Shown here piece after piece: positions 8,763-17,479 of a DNA stretch of 64,000 nt (position 1 is its first letter; each line of letters opens with the position of its first letter). Source of the DNA: Streptomyces clavuligerus (GTDB taxonomy: Bacteria; Actinomycetota; Actinomycetes; Streptomycetales; Streptomycetaceae); the NCBI RefSeq assembly GCF_005519465.1, contig NZ_CP027858.1, forward strand, positions 5,332,001 to 5,396,000. The letters run 5' to 3'. Position numbers and translations under genes: made by a program. The notes under the pieces are model-generated. The model was not told the origin of the DNA. It made no database searches and was given only the letters and a program-made list of their open reading frames with translations.

Positions 8763-8890
8763 AAAGCCCTTGCGCGACCTCTCCGCGTCAACCGGTGTAG
8801 ACCAATAAAGAACCTGCTGAGCTGGCATTTTGAATGTTTCTTTACCATGCTCTTTACCGCCGCTTGGCGGCTCCTGTACGCTCCTCTGAG
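8763..8890 (+). other. Leader/promoter region before the riboswitch
   Basis: 128 bp between the TerD-fusion stop and the riboswitch. It is AT-rich for this genome (around 8800-8860, CAATAAAGAACC, TTTGAATGTTTCTTTACC) and should contain the terC promoter; TTTACC-like words recur at 8841 and 8853 but I could not fix -35/-10 boxes. Confidence 0.35.
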
Positions 8891-8998
8891 CGGAGGGGAG
8901 TATTCCCGGCCTGCGACGTTCCCGTCAGTACGGATCTCCGATGAGTCCCGGGGCGTCGGCCCGAGCGGCAAGGACCACTCGGGTGGAAGAGACCTCCG
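8891..8998 (+). ncRNA. yybP-ykoY manganese riboswitch upstream of terC
   Basis: P1 is a perfect pairing of CGGAGG (8891-8896) with CCTCCG (8993-8998). Inside are the family hallmarks: GGGGAGTA directly after the 5' P1 strand, an internal hairpin arm, and GGAAGAGACCTCC at the 3' end. The class binds Mn2+ and commonly controls TerC/MntP-type membrane genes, as here. The 3' P1 strand extended to 9000 (CCTCCGGC) is also perfectly complementary to GCCGGAGG at 9031-9038, which contains the Shine-Dalgarno of terC. This predicts that metal binding locks P1 and frees the ribosome-binding site, while the apo form hides it. Confidence 0.85.
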
Positions 8999-9042
8999 GC
9001 AGCGACGACGCTGATCAGTAGCCGTACGAAGCCGGAGGCACA

Positions 9043-10068
9043 GTGGACGTTTCTACTACCACGTGGGTGTTGACCATTCTTGGTCTGTCCGCCCTCATCG
9101 CGGTCGACTTCTTCATCGGGCGCAAGCCCCATGATGTGTCGATCAAGGAAGCCGGAATCTGGACGATCGTCTGGATCGTGCTGGCGGTGCTCTTCGGCAT
9201 CGGCCTCGCGGTCTGGGGCACGAGCCAGGCGTCCGGGGAGTTCTTCGCCGGCTTCATCACCGAGAAGTCGCTGAGCGTCGACAACCTCTTCGTCTTCGTC
9301 CTGATCATGGCGAAGTTCTCGGTGCCCTCCCACCTCCAGCAGCGGGTGCTGCTCATCGGTGTGCTCATCGCGCTGGTCCTGCGCGGCATCTTCATCGCGG
9401 CGGGCGCGGCGATCATCGCCAGCTTCTCCTGGGTCTTCTACATCTTCGGCGCGTTCCTGATCTACACCGCCTGGAAGCTCATCCAGGAGGCGCGCTCCGA
9501 CGAGGAGGAGGACGACTGGGACGAGAACCGCCTGCTGAAGTCCGTCGAGAAGAAGTTCGGCGTCGCCGACCAGTACCACGGCACCAAGCTGTTCATCCAG
9601 AAGAACGGCAAGCGCATCATGACCCCGCTGATGGTGGTCATGCTCGCGATCGGTACCACGGACATCCTCTTCGCGCTGGACTCCATCCCGGCGATCTTCG
9701 GTCTGACCCAGGACCCGTACATCGTCTTCACGGCCAACGCCTTCGCCCTGATGGGTCTGCGGCAGCTCTACTTCCTCATCGGCGGCCTGCTGAAGAAGCT
9801 GGTCCACCTGAGCTACGGCCTCTCGGTGATCCTCGGATTCATCGGCGTCAAGCTGATCCTGCACGCGCTCCACGAGAGCGGTGTCGACGTCCCGGAGATC
9901 TCGATCCCGTTCTCCCTCTCCGTCATCTGCGGCGTGCTGATCATCACCACGATCACCAGCCTCATCGCCTCGAAGAAGCAGGCGGAGCGCGAGGCGGCCG
10001 AGGCCGCCGCGAAGGGCGGCGACGAGGGCGCCGACGGCAGCAAGGACAAGGACAGCGTCGAGGCCTGA
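9043..10068 (+). CDS. TerC/Alx-family integral membrane protein, likely Mn2+ exporter
   Basis: 341 residues with about nine hydrophobic helices and the TerC signatures TEKSLSVDNLFVFVLI (about 73-88) and GTTDILFALDSIPAIFGLT (about 205-223), whose intramembrane acidic residues are the expected metal site. Members such as Alx and the Bacillus MeeF/MeeY proteins export manganese, sometimes to metallate secreted enzymes. The manganese riboswitch directly upstream supports that role here, more than tellurite resistance. The C-terminal tail is charged (KKQAEREAAEAAAK...). GTG start with GGAGG ending 4 nt before it. Transcript ends at the 16-bp hairpin at 10089. Confidence 0.93.
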   Translation: MDVSTTTWVLTILGLSALIAVDFFIGRKPHDVSIKEAGIWTIVWIVLAVLFGIGLAVWGTSQASGEFFAGFITEKSLSVDNLFVFVLIMAKFSVPSHLQQRVLLIGVLIALVLRGIFIAAGAAIIASFSWVFYIFGAFLIYTAWKLIQEARSDEEEDDWDENRLLKSVEKKFGVADQYHGTKLFIQKNGKRIMTPLMVVMLAIGTTDILFALDSIPAIFGLTQDPYIVFTANAFALMGLRQLYFLIGGLLKKLVHLSYGLSVILGFIGVKLILHALHESGVDVPEISIPFSLSVICGVLIITTITSLIASKKQAEREAAEAAAKGGDEGADGSKDKDSVEA

Positions 10069-10088
10069 CGGTCCTGACAGCGGCTCCA

Positions 10089-10124
10089 GGAGGGGGCGGA
10101 CGGCAGTCGCCGTCCGCCCCCTCC
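10089..10124. terminator. Bidirectional terminator between terC and the metallo-hydrolase gene
   Basis: A perfect 16-bp stem, 10089-10104 with 10109-10124, around the loop AGTC. It sits between two convergent genes, 20 nt after the terC stop and 16 nt after the end of the minus-strand hydrolase gene. Confidence 0.85.
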
Positions 10125-10140
10125 GCCGTCTGCGCGGGGG

Positions 10141-10797
10141 TCACCAGCCGCGGCGGCGCCACTCCGCGAGGTGCGGACGCTCGGCGCCCAGGGTGGTGTC
10201 CCTGCCGTGTCCCGGGTAGACCCAGGTCTCGTCCGGCAGCACGGCGAAGAGCTTGGTCTCCACGTCGTGCAGGAGGCTCGCGAAGGCCGCCGGGTCGTCG
10301 CGGGTGTTGCCGACGCCCCCCGGGAAGAGGCAGTCGCCCGTGAACAGATGGGGGTGGCCGTGCGGATCGTCGAAGACCAGCGCGATCGACCCGGCTGTGT
10401 GCCCCACGAGGTGGCGCGCGGTCAGCGCGACCCGGCCGACCCGGATCACATCGCCGTCATGGACCGCCACATCGGTGGGGACGGGGATGCCCTCGACGTC
10501 CTCGGCGCCGGCGTAGGTGCGCGCGCCGGTCGCCGCGACCACCTCCGCGAGGGCCTGCCAGTGGTCGCCGTGGCGGTGGGTGGTCACCACCGAGGCGATG
10601 GAGTCGTCGCCGATGAGCCGCAGCAGGGTCGCCGGCTCGGCGGCGGCGTCGATCAGGAGCTGCTCGCCGGTGGCCCGGCAGCGCAGCAGATAGCTGTTGT
10701 TGTCCATGGGTCCGACCGCGACCTTGGAGATCATCAGGTCCGTCAGCTCGTGCACGTCGGCGGGGCCGCCGACCTTCACTGCTCCGCTGTACGTCAT
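10141..10797 (-). CDS. MBL-fold metallo-hydrolase (glyoxalase II-like)
   Basis: 218 residues of the metallo-beta-lactamase superfamily. The metal motif THRHGDHW is at 73-80 (His74, His76, Asp78, His79), with His133 in GHTAGS, Asp155 in FTGDCLFPGG and His197 in YPGHG, so all ligands for a dinuclear Zn/Fe site are there. The short size and DCLFPGGVGNT segment resemble the Streptomyces hydroxyacylglutathione-hydrolase-like group, which in these organisms would act on mycothiol or bacillithiol-type thioesters rather than glutathione; that is inference. Adjacent and same-strand to a mycothiol-dependent isomerase-family gene. Cytosolic, no signal peptide. Confidence 0.88.
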   Translation of the reverse strand: MTYSGAVKVGGPADVHELTDLMISKVAVGPMDNNSYLLRCRATGEQLLIDAAAEPATLLRLIGDDSIASVVTTHRHGDHWQALAEVVAATGARTYAGAEDVEGIPVPTDVAVHDGDVIRVGRVALTARHLVGHTAGSIALVFDDPHGHPHLFTGDCLFPGGVGNTRDDPAAFASLLHDVETKLFAVLPDETWVYPGHGRDTTLGAERPHLAEWRRRGW

Positions 10798-10895
10798 GGC
10801 GGCAGCCTATAGCGGGGCGACAGGGCACCGGCGGGTGAGGGAACGGGCCCGGGGCCCGGGGGCGCGCGGGCCCGCCCCGGCGGCACGGCGGGCGG

Positions 10896-11588
10896 TCAGA
10901 GCGGCGGCAGGACGGGCAGCGGGCCGCCGCCGGTCGTGAGCCCGGACGCGCGGACGGCCCGGCGCCCGGCGAGCCAGCCCAGCAGCTCCGGAGCCGGGCC
11001 CTCGACACTCACCCGGGCGCCCGCCGTGCCCCCGGTGGTCCACGACTCCCCCGAGGCCGCGCTCAGGGCGACCGGCGGCACCTGGGGGCTCCCGGTGAAG
11101 CGCTCCGCGAGGAAGGCGATCTCCCGCAGGACGAACTCCCGGGGCAGATCCTCCAGCTCGTGGCCGACATCCAGGTCGACGTGGTGCAGCTCGACCTCGA
11201 CCAGTCTGCGGAAGGGCACCCGGGCCGCCCGGTCGGTGACGCCGTTGCGGAGGGCGACCGTACGGTTCCACTCCGCGGGCAGCCGGGCCACGGCCTCGAA
11301 CTGGGCGGCGCTGTCGCGTACGTCGGCGAGCTGGACATCGAGGGGGCGGCCGGAATCCCGTTCGATGTCGGTCTCGCGCGCGGCGGCGCTCGGATACATG
11401 GGCCGGCCTTCGAGGACGTTCACGAGGGCGTCGGCGTTACGGGCGAGGTGGGCCAGTACATGGCCGCGTGACCAGCCGGGCAATCGGGACGGTCCGGACA
11501 GCCGGGTCCTGTCCAGCGTGTCCACCGCGGTGAGCAGTCGTTCGGTCGCCTCGCGTACAGAGTCCAGGTCGCGCACGGGATCGATCAT
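10896..11588 (-). CDS. Maleylpyruvate isomerase/mycothiol-dependent enzyme family (DinB-like) protein
   Basis: 230 residues. The N-terminal four-helix domain has the family motifs PGWSRGHVLAHLARNADAL (about 38-56, metal-ligand His50) and VEVELHHVDLDVGHEL (about 130-145, ligand His pair), followed by a smaller C-terminal domain ending in GWLAGRRA. These proteins are mycothiol S-transferases/isomerases with a divalent metal; the substrate of this one is unknown. It starts at MIDPVRDL, with a candidate promoter whose -10 ends 7 nt before the ATG (leaderless). Downstream by about 100 bp on the same strand is the MBL hydrolase, a plausible partner in thiol chemistry. Confidence 0.85.
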   Translation of the reverse strand: MIDPVRDLDSVREATERLLTAVDTLDRTRLSGPSRLPGWSRGHVLAHLARNADALVNVLEGRPMYPSAAARETDIERDSGRPLDVQLADVRDSAAQFEAVARLPAEWNRTVALRNGVTDRAARVPFRRLVEVELHHVDLDVGHELEDLPREFVLREIAFLAERFTGSPQVPPVALSAASGESWTTGGTAGARVSVEGPAPELLGWLAGRRAVRASGLTTGGGPLPVLPPL

Positions 11589-11595
11589 GCGCCTG

Positions 11596-11624
11596 ACGAT
11601 AGCTCCGCCACCCGATCGGGTGAA
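11596..11624 (-). promoter_or_regulatory. Candidate leaderless promoter with a palindromic spacer
   Basis: Minus strand TTCACC (11624-11619), 17-bp spacer, TATCGT (11601-11596), 7 nt before the ATG at 11588. The spacer contains the perfect palindrome CCCGATCGGG (11611-11620), a possible operator. Confidence 0.45.
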
Positions 11625-11921
11625 GGAGGCTGCCGGTCGCCGTAATTCGAATGTGCGTGCTATAGCCTGGAGCGGTGCATCCTTGGATGTCGGGCCGTCC
11701 CCGTCGAGCGGTCGACCGGCTGCCCGGCGTCCACCGATCCGGTGGTACCCGCCGCACGACCTAGGCTGGAAGGTCCGGGACCCGGGGCGCGTGCCCCTGT
11801 CGCCCCGGACCCTCCGGTGGCTTCCGACCGCTCAGGACCCCTTCAGCACCCTCACACCACCCTCAAGACCTCCAGGACCTCCAGGACCTTCAGGACTCCT
11901 CAAGAAAGGTGCGGACCCGGC
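11625..11921 (+). other. uvrA upstream region with 9-bp repeats
   Basis: About 300 bp between divergent genes. TAGGCT near 11762 could be a uvrA -10, but its -35 side (CCGGTG) is weak and there is no PafBC-type box, unlike ogt, uvrB and uvrC. From 11862 to 11905 a 9-bp unit (TCCAGGACC, TCCAGGACC, TTCAGGACT) is flanked by two copies of CCTCAAGA, ending about 17 nt before the uvrA start. AAAGGTG near 11905 may be the ribosome-binding site. Confidence 0.4.
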
Positions 11922-14900
11922 GTGGCCGACCGTCTCATCGTCCGTGGCGCTCGCGAGCACAACCTCAAGAACGTCTCGCTCGACCTCCCCCGTGACTCGC
12001 TCATCGTCTTCACGGGGCTCTCCGGGTCGGGCAAGTCCTCGCTGGCCTTCGACACGATCTTCGCCGAGGGACAGCGCCGCTATGTGGAGTCGCTGTCGTC
12101 GTACGCCCGCCAGTTCCTGGGGCAGATGGACAAGCCCGACGTCGACTTCATCGAGGGGCTCTCCCCGGCGGTCTCCATCGACCAGAAGTCGACCTCGCGC
12201 AACCCGCGCTCGACGGTCGGCACGATCACCGAGGTCTACGACTACCTCCGGCTCCTCTTCGCCCGGATCGGCAAGCCGCACTGCCCCGAGTGCGGCCGTC
12301 CCATCTCCCGGCAGTCGCCGCAGGCCATCGTCGACAAGGTGCTGGAGCTGCCCGAGGGCAGCCGCTTCCAGGTGCTCTCCCCGCTGGTGCGCGAGCGCAA
12401 GGGGGAGTTCGTCGACCTCTTCGCCGACCTCCAGACCAAGGGGTACAGCCGCGCCCGGGTGGACGGGAAGACCGTCCAGCTCGCCGAGCCGCCGGTGCTC
12501 AAGAAGCAGGAGAAGCACACCATCGAGGTGGTCGTGGACCGCCTGACCGTCAAGGAGGGCGCCAAGCGGCGGCTGACCGACTCGGTCGAGACCGCGCTGG
12601 GACTCTCCGGCGGCATGGTCGTGCTCGACTTCGTCGACCTCCCCGAGGACGACCCCGAGCGCGAGCGGATGTACTCGGAGCATCTGTACTGCCCCTACGA
12701 CGACCTGTCCTTCGAGGAGCTGGAGCCGCGCTCCTTCTCCTTCAACTCCCCCTTCGGGGCCTGCCCGGACTGCACCGGCATCGGCACCCGGATGGAGGTG
12801 GACCCCGAGCTGCTCGTCCCGGACGAGGAGAAGTCCCTCGACGAGGGGGCGATCCACCCCTGGTCCCACGGCCACACCAAGGAGTACTTCGGGCGGCTGA
12901 TCGGGGGGCTCGCCCAGGCCCTCGGCTTCGCCACCGACATGCCCTGGGCGGGGCTGCCGCAGCGGGCCAGGAAGGCCCTGCTCTACGGCCACAAGACCCA
13001 GGTCGAGGTCCGCTACCGCAATCGCTACGGCAGGGAGCGGGCCTACACCACGCCCGCCTTCGAGGGCGCGGTGCAGTTCGTCCGCAGGCGGCACCAGGAG
13101 GCCGAGAGCGACGCCAGCAGGGAGCGCTTCGAGGGCTATATGCGCGAGGTGCCCTGCCCCACCTGCGAGGGCACCCGGCTGAAGCCGATCGTGCTCGCCG
13201 TCACGGTGATGGAGAAGTCCATCGCCGAGGTCTCCGCGATGTCGATCAGCGAGTGCGCGGACTTCCTCGGCCGGCTGAGGCTGAACGCCCGGGACAAGAA
13301 GATCGCCGAGCGGGTCCTCAAGGAGGTCAACGAACGGCTGCGCTTCCTGGTCGACGTCGGTCTGGACTATCTCTCGCTCAACCGCGCCGCCGGGACGCTC
13401 TCCGGCGGTGAGGCCCAGCGCATCCGGCTCGCCACCCAGATCGGATCCGGCCTCGTCGGCGTGCTCTATGTGCTGGACGAGCCCTCCATCGGCCTCCACC
13501 AGCGGGACAACCACCGGCTGATCGAGACCCTCGTCCGGCTGCGGGACATGGGCAACACCTTGATCGTGGTGGAGCACGACGAGGACACCATCAAGGTGGC
13601 CGACTGGGTGGTCGACATCGGCCCCGGCGCCGGTGAGCACGGCGGCAAGGTCGTGCACTCCGGCCCGTTGAAGCAGCTCCTGTCCAACAAGGAGTCGATG
13701 ACGGGGCAGTACCTCTCCGGCCGGAAGGCGATCGCGACCCCCGACATCCGCCGTCCCGCGGACCCGTCCCGGACGCTCACCGTCCACGGCGCCCGGGAGA
13801 ACAACCTCCAGGACATCGACGTCTCCTTCCCGCTCGGCGTGCTCACCGCCGTCACCGGTGTCTCCGGGTCTGGGAAGTCGACCCTGGTCAACGACATCCT
13901 GTACACGCATCTCGCGCGTGAGCTGAACGGCGCCAGGTCGGTGCCGGGCCGCCACACCCGGGTCGCCGGGGACGACCTGGTCGACAAGGTCGTCCATGTC
14001 GACCAGTCGCCCATCGGCCGCACCCCCCGGTCCAACCCGGCCACCTACACCGGCGTCTTCGACCATGTCCGCAGGCTCTTCGCGGAGACGGCGGAGGCCA
14101 AGGTGCGGGGCTATCTCCCCGGCCGGTTCTCCTTCAACGTCAAGGGCGGACGCTGCGAGAACTGCTCCGGCGACGGCACCATCAAGATCGAGATGAACTT
14201 CCTGCCGGACGTGTACGTCCCCTGCGAGGTCTGCCACGGCGCCCGCTACAACCGGGAGACGCTGGAGGTCCACTACAAGGGCAAGTCCATCGCCGAGGTA
14301 CTGGACATGCCGATCGAGGAGGCGCTGGACTTCTTCGAGGCCGTGCCGACCATCGCCCGCCATCTGCGGACCCTGAACGAGGTGGGGCTCGGCTATGTGC
14401 GGCTCGGGCAGTCGGCGCCGACGCTGTCCGGCGGTGAGGCCCAGCGGGTGAAGCTGGCGTCGGAGCTCCAGAAGCGCTCCACCGGACGGACGGTCTATGT
14501 CCTGGACGAGCCCACGACCGGGCTCCACTTCGAGGACATCAGCAAACTGATCACGGTGCTGTCCGGACTGGTCGACAAGGGCAACACAGTGATCGTCATC
14601 GAGCACAACCTCGATGTGATCAAGACCGCCGACTGGGTCGTCGACATGGGCCCCGAGGGCGGCAGCGGCGGCGGTCTGGTGATCGCCGAGGGCACGCCCG
14701 AGCGGGTCGCCGGGGTGGCGGCGAGCCACACCGGCAAGTTCCTCCGCGACATCCTGGACCCCGAGCGGATCAGCGACGCGGAGGAGCGGGCCCCGCGCGC
14801 CGGGGCCAATGGCGGCAGGGCCAGGAAGACCGCGGTGAAGCGGACCGCGGCCAAGAAGAGCGCCACGGCGAAGGAGGAGGCCGCCACCCCGGCCGCCGCT

Positions 14901-15005
14901 GCGAAGAAGGCGGCGCCCAGGAAGGCGACGGCGCGGAAGGGCGCGGCGTCGGCGGCGAAGACCGCCGCCCCGAAGAAGAGCACCGCCCGCGGCCGGGCGT
15001 CCTGA
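11922..15005 (+). CDS. uvrA: Excinuclease ABC subunit UvrA
   Basis: 1027-residue damage-recognition ATPase of nucleotide excision repair. Two ABC modules are visible: Walker [10 protein letters not shown] (32-40) and GVSGSGKST (about 646), ABC signatures [13 protein letters not shown] and [13 protein letters not shown], and zinc-binding cysteine pairs [24 protein letters not shown] and [20 protein letters not shown] start [10 protein letters not shown] chosen from family alignment; the 60 upstream codons are low-complexity. The last ~70 residues are an Ala/Lys/Arg-rich tail ([37 protein letters not shown]) resembling histone H1 tails, beyond the usual UvrA end near residue 955. Convergent with the sugar kinase gene. 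Confidence 0.98.
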   Translation: MADRLIVRGAREHNLKNVSLDLPRDSLIVFTGLSGSGKSSLAFDTIFAEGQRRYVESLSSYARQFLGQMDKPDVDFIEGLSPAVSIDQKSTSRNPRSTVGTITEVYDYLRLLFARIGKPHCPECGRPISRQSPQAIVDKVLELPEGSRFQVLSPLVRERKGEFVDLFADLQTKGYSRARVDGKTVQLAEPPVLKKQEKHTIEVVVDRLTVKEGAKRRLTDSVETALGLSGGMVVLDFVDLPEDDPERERMYSEHLYCPYDDLSFEELEPRSFSFNSPFGACPDCTGIGTRMEVDPELLVPDEEKSLDEGAIHPWSHGHTKEYFGRLIGGLAQALGFATDMPWAGLPQRARKALLYGHKTQVEVRYRNRYGRERAYTTPAFEGAVQFVRRRHQEAESDASRERFEGYMREVPCPTCEGTRLKPIVLAVTVMEKSIAEVSAMSISECADFLGRLRLNARDKKIAERVLKEVNERLRFLVDVGLDYLSLNRAAGTLSGGEAQRIRLATQIGSGLVGVLYVLDEPSIGLHQRDNHRLIETLVRLRDMGNTLIVVEHDEDTIKVADWVVDIGPGAGEHGGKVVHSGPLKQLLSNKESMTGQYLSGRKAIATPDIRRPADPSRTLTVHGARENNLQDIDVSFPLGVLTAVTGVSGSGKSTLVNDILYTHLARELNGARSVPGRHTRVAGDDLVDKVVHVDQSPIGRTPRSNPATYTGVFDHVRRLFAETAEAKVRGYLPGRFSFNVKGGRCENCSGDGTIKIEMNFLPDVYVPCEVCHGARYNRETLEVHYKGKSIAEVLDMPIEEALDFFEAVPTIARHLRTLNEVGLGYVRLGQSAPTLSGGEAQRVKLASELQKRSTGRTVYVLDEPTTGLHFEDISKLITVLSGLVDKGNTVIVIEHNLDVIKTADWVVDMGPEGGSGGGLVIAEGTPERVAGVAASHTGKFLRDILDPERISDAEERAPRAGANGGRARKTAVKRTAAKKSATAKEEAATPAAAAKKAAPRKATARKGAASAAKTAAPKKSTARGRAS

Positions 15006-15011
15006 CCCGGG

Positions 15012-15041
15012 CCGGGCCCCGTCCCGGCCGCCCGGGGCCGG
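15012..15041. terminator. Candidate terminator between uvrA and the sugar kinase gene
   Basis: CCGGGCCCCG (15012-15021) pairs with CGGGGCCGG (15033-15041) with one bulge. It fills the 41-bp space between two convergent genes. Confidence 0.45.
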
Positions 15042-15046
15042 TCCGC

Positions 15047-16036
15047 TCAGGTGCGGGCCGGGCCGGGCAGCGGGTCCAGCTCCGCCGCGTACGGGGGTTC
15101 GGCACCCGGGCGGGAGCAGGTGAGCGCGGCGGCCCGGGCGGCGAGGGTGAGGACGCCGCGCCAGGCGTCCTCGTCCAGCCCCGGCAGGGCGTCGGGGGAG
15201 AGCGCGTCGAGGGCGGCCAGACCGTGGAGCAGCGCGGCGTTCACGGTGTCGCCCGCGCCGATCGTGTCCACGACCCGCACCGGGACCGCCGGGACGGACA
15301 CCTCAAGACCGCCCCGGGCCCGTACCGTCAGTCCGCCCGCACCATGGGTGACCACGACGGCGGCCGGGCCCGACGGGACTCCGCCGAGCCAGCGGGCGTC
15401 GTCGTCCGAGAGTTTCAGCAGCGAGACGTCCGGCAGCCAGCCGGAGAACCTCCGGCGGTAGGCGTCCGGATCGGGGATCAGCCCCGGGCGGACATTGGGG
15501 TCGAGCAGGGTGAGAAGGCCGCGCCCGGCCTCGCGCCGCAGCAGTTGTTCATAGGCGCTCGCCCCCGGCTCCAGCACCAGTGAGCAGGTGCCGAACGCCA
15601 CCGCGCGCGCCTCGTCCGGCAGCGGCGGCGGCAGCTCGAAGAGCCGGTCCGCGGTGCCCTCCGCGTAGAAGCCGTATCCGGCCGAGCCATCGGCGCCGAC
15701 GGAGGCGACCGCCAGTGTCGTCGGCTCCGGGCCGCGTTCGACGAGCGAGACATCGACACCGGCCGTCAGCAGCCCGGCGAGCAGCGCCTCACCGAAGCCG
15801 TCCCCGGAGACCCGGGAGCAGAAGGCGGCCCGCGCGCCGAGCCGCCCCAGGGCGACGGCGGTGTTGTACGGGCCGCCCCCCGGCCGGGGCAGCAGCGGCG
15901 GCAGCGCGGGGGCCGGAGGCGGGCCGGACGGTCCCGGCGGGGGCGGTGGTGGCGCGGCGGGTCCGTCGTTCCGCGGTGCCGTGGGGTCCCGCTGCGGGAC
16001 CAGATCGATCAGGGATTCTCCGGCGACGACGATCAC
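15047..16036 (-). CDS. PfkB-family carbohydrate kinase (fructokinase-like)
   Basis: 329 residues. Starts VIVVAGESLIDLVPQ, has the PfkB signature-1 region GGGPYNTAVALGRLGA (about 54-69), signature 2 DTIGAGDTVNAALLHG (about 257-272) with catalytic Asp in GAGD, and the anion-hole residues. These kinases phosphorylate sugars such as fructose or ribose with ATP; GESLIDL and the GGxPxNxA pattern favour fructokinase. Unusually, residues about 22-52 are a Pro/Gly/Ala insertion (APPPPPPGPSGPPPAPALPP) between beta-1 and the sugar-binding loop. GTG at 16034-16036 is the start; the frame stays open for 600 codons upstream but that part is intergenic repeat DNA. No clear Shine-Dalgarno. Confidence 0.85.
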   Translation of the reverse strand: MIVVAGESLIDLVPQRDPTAPRNDGPAAPPPPPPGPSGPPPAPALPPLLPRPGGGPYNTAVALGRLGARAAFCSRVSGDGFGEALLAGLLTAGVDVSLVERGPEPTTLAVASVGADGSAGYGFYAEGTADRLFELPPPLPDEARAVAFGTCSLVLEPGASAYEQLLRREAGRGLLTLLDPNVRPGLIPDPDAYRRRFSGWLPDVSLLKLSDDDARWLGGVPSGPAAVVVTHGAGGLTVRARGGLEVSVPAVPVRVVDTIGAGDTVNAALLHGLAALDALSPDALPGLDEDAWRGVLTLAARAAALTCSRPGAEPPYAAELDPLPGPART

Positions 16037-16160
16037 CTGCCCGAAGGTAGCCGATCGCCTCCGGGCGGGGGAGCCCCCGGGACGGCCCCGGCCCGGTGTC
16101 CCGGGGCCCTCGGGCCCGGTCTCCACGGCCGGGAGTCGGGCGCCGGGAGCCGGGCCGGAG

Positions 16161-16307
16161 GCGGCACCGGGTGATACAGGGTGCGCCGCGCGGGGAGGCG
16201 GCCCCCGGTGCCCCGGGCGTCGGCCGGGCGTCCGCCGCAGGGTATTCCCGGACGGGGGAAGAGGGCCGGGGCGGTGCTGTCGGCCGTGCGGGGAGCGTCG
16301 CACCCGG
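16161..16307. repeat. Imperfect ~140-bp direct repeat, copy 1
   Basis: Copy 1 of a repeat whose core 16224-16301 is identical to 16520-16597 (78 bp, offset 296), beginning CCGGGCGTCCGCCGCAGGGT. The flanking 60 bp are recognisably related (GCGGCACCGGGTGATACAG against GCGGCATCGGCTGAATACAG). It lies in the kinase-Rieske gap. Confidence 0.85.
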
Positions 16308-16463
16308 CTCCGCCCGGTCTGTCCGGCTCCGGTCCCGGGTGGTCCCGGTCCCCGGCACCCCTCTGTCCGGTGCGCCCGGGGGCCTCGTACCGCTCTCCCG
16401 GGCGTACCCGCCGGGCACGGCCGCTGCCGGACGGGAGCCGGGCGCGGGGTGGGGTGCCGGGGG

Positions 16464-16603
16464 CGGCATCGGCTGAATACAGAGCCCCGCCGCGCGGGGA
16501 GGCCGTCGGTCCCGCTGCCCCGGGCGTCCGCCGCAGGGTATTCCCGGACGGGGGAAGAGGGCCGGGGCGGTGCTGTCGGCCGTGCGGGGAGCGTCGCGCC
16601 CGG
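16464..16603. repeat. Imperfect ~140-bp direct repeat, copy 2
   Basis: Second copy of the repeat at 16161; identical core 16520-16597. Copies contain GGTATTCCCGGACGGGGGAA and GCGGTGCTGTCGGCCGTGCG. No terminal inverted repeats or ORF typical of an insertion sequence. Confidence 0.85.
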
Positions 16604-17020
16604 TCGGGTACGGCCGGGTTGCCCTGCTCTGGAGTGGGGAAGCCGTCCGGCCTGTCGGGTACCTCCGTCCCGGGTCCGCCCCCGACCGCGATCCTGGCCC
16701 TGGTCCCGTCCGGCCCTGGGCGCCGGGGTCGTCCTCGGCCCGGCCGCAGCGCGTTCTCGTCCTTGTCGGGTCCTGCCGGTCCTGCCGGGTGCGAAGAGCG
16801 TCCCGGCAGGGTGACTGCCTGCCGGATCGCGGAAGGGACTCTGCTGCGAGAACCGTTCCGGAGCGGTGGAGGCGTCCGGTCCGGGGAAGGCGCCGGGACC
16901 GGAGCCCGCTCGTCGGAGTGGCGGGCGCCGTCGGTATTGTCGGGTCTGCCGCCATCCGGGACCCCGTTCCGTCCGGTCCCGTCTCTCCCGTCGGCGGCAT
17001 CGAGCAGATGGAGTCCTCAC

Positions 17021-17452
17021 ATGCCCGGCCCCTCCCCAGCCGCCCGCCGTACCGTGCTGAAAGGTGCCGCCCTCGCGGGGGCGGCCGGGCTCGGGGCCGC
17101 CGCCTGCTCCACCGACTCCAAGCTGGGGCGCGCCCAGGTGCCGACGCCGACCGAACCCGTCGACCTGGGACCGGCGGACGCGGTTCCGGTCGGCGGCGCC
17201 AAGCTCTACCGCGATCAGCGGCTGATCGTGAGCTGCCCCAAGGAGGGCGAGTACAAGGCGTTCAGCGCCCAGTGCACCCACGCGGGCTGCGCGCTCGACA
17301 AGATCGTCGGCAATGAGGGCAACTGCCCCTGCCACGGCAGCCGCTTCGACGTCACCACCGGCAAGGCACTGGTGGGCCCGGCGACCGTGCCGCTGCCCGA
17401 GGTCGCGATCAAGGCGGAGGGCGGCAGCCTCATCGCGGGCCCCGACGCCTGA
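17021..17452 (+). CDS. Tat-exported Rieske [2Fe-2S] lipoprotein
   Basis: 143 residues. The N-terminus has a twin-arginine motif (ARRTVLKG, Arg9-Arg10), a hydrophobic segment and a lipobox ending at Cys29 (GAAAC), so it is probably folded with its cluster, exported by Tat and lipid-anchored outside. The Rieske ligands are Cys85 and His87 (CTHAGC) and Cys102 and His105 (CPCHGS); Cys90 and Cys104 can form the disulfide of bc1-type Rieske proteins. It is a single small domain, without the three-helix anchor of QcrA, so it is not the cytochrome bc subunit. GGAG lies about 8 nt upstream of the ATG. Electron partner unknown; it stands alone between repeat-rich spacers. Confidence 0.9.
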   Translation: MPGPSPAARRTVLKGAALAGAAGLGAAACSTDSKLGRAQVPTPTEPVDLGPADAVPVGGAKLYRDQRLIVSCPKEGEYKAFSAQCTHAGCALDKIVGNEGNCPCHGSRFDVTTGKALVGPATVPLPEVAIKAEGGSLIAGPDA

Positions 17453-17479
17453 GTCCGGCCGCCGCGCTGGATGTCCCGA
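17449..17479. repeat. 31-bp direct repeat, copy 1, spanning the Rieske stop codon
   Basis: 17449-17479 is identical to 17594-17624 (starts CTGAGTCCGGCCGCCGCGCT). Copy 1 includes the TGA of the Rieske gene. Confidence 0.85.

Larger units (their letters stand above)
16037..17020. other. Gene-free repeat-bearing intergenic region (984 bp)
   Basis: No credible gene on either strand: reading frames are long only because stops are rare in very GC-rich DNA, and their translations are Arg/Pro/Gly low-complexity. It contains the large direct repeat listed at 16161 and 16464. TCGGTATTGTCGGG near 16930 is the most AT-rich stretch and may hold the promoter for the Rieske gene at 17021. Confidence 0.6.

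Noticed and set aside
11625-11921. PafBC-type or LexA box upstream of uvrA
   Set aside because: No TTGTCAGTG-like word with the right spacing and no GAAC-N4-GTTC dyad; TCGACC/GTCGAG words there do not fit either consensus.
11832-14729. 965-residue open frame antisense to uvrA
   Set aside because: Mirror frame of a GC-rich gene; translation is His/Asp/Leu/Gly-rich low-complexity with no motif, and uvrA is certain.
16161-16603. Insertion sequence in the kinase-Rieske gap
   Set aside because: Direct repeats only; no terminal inverted repeats, no transposase frame, no target-site duplication.
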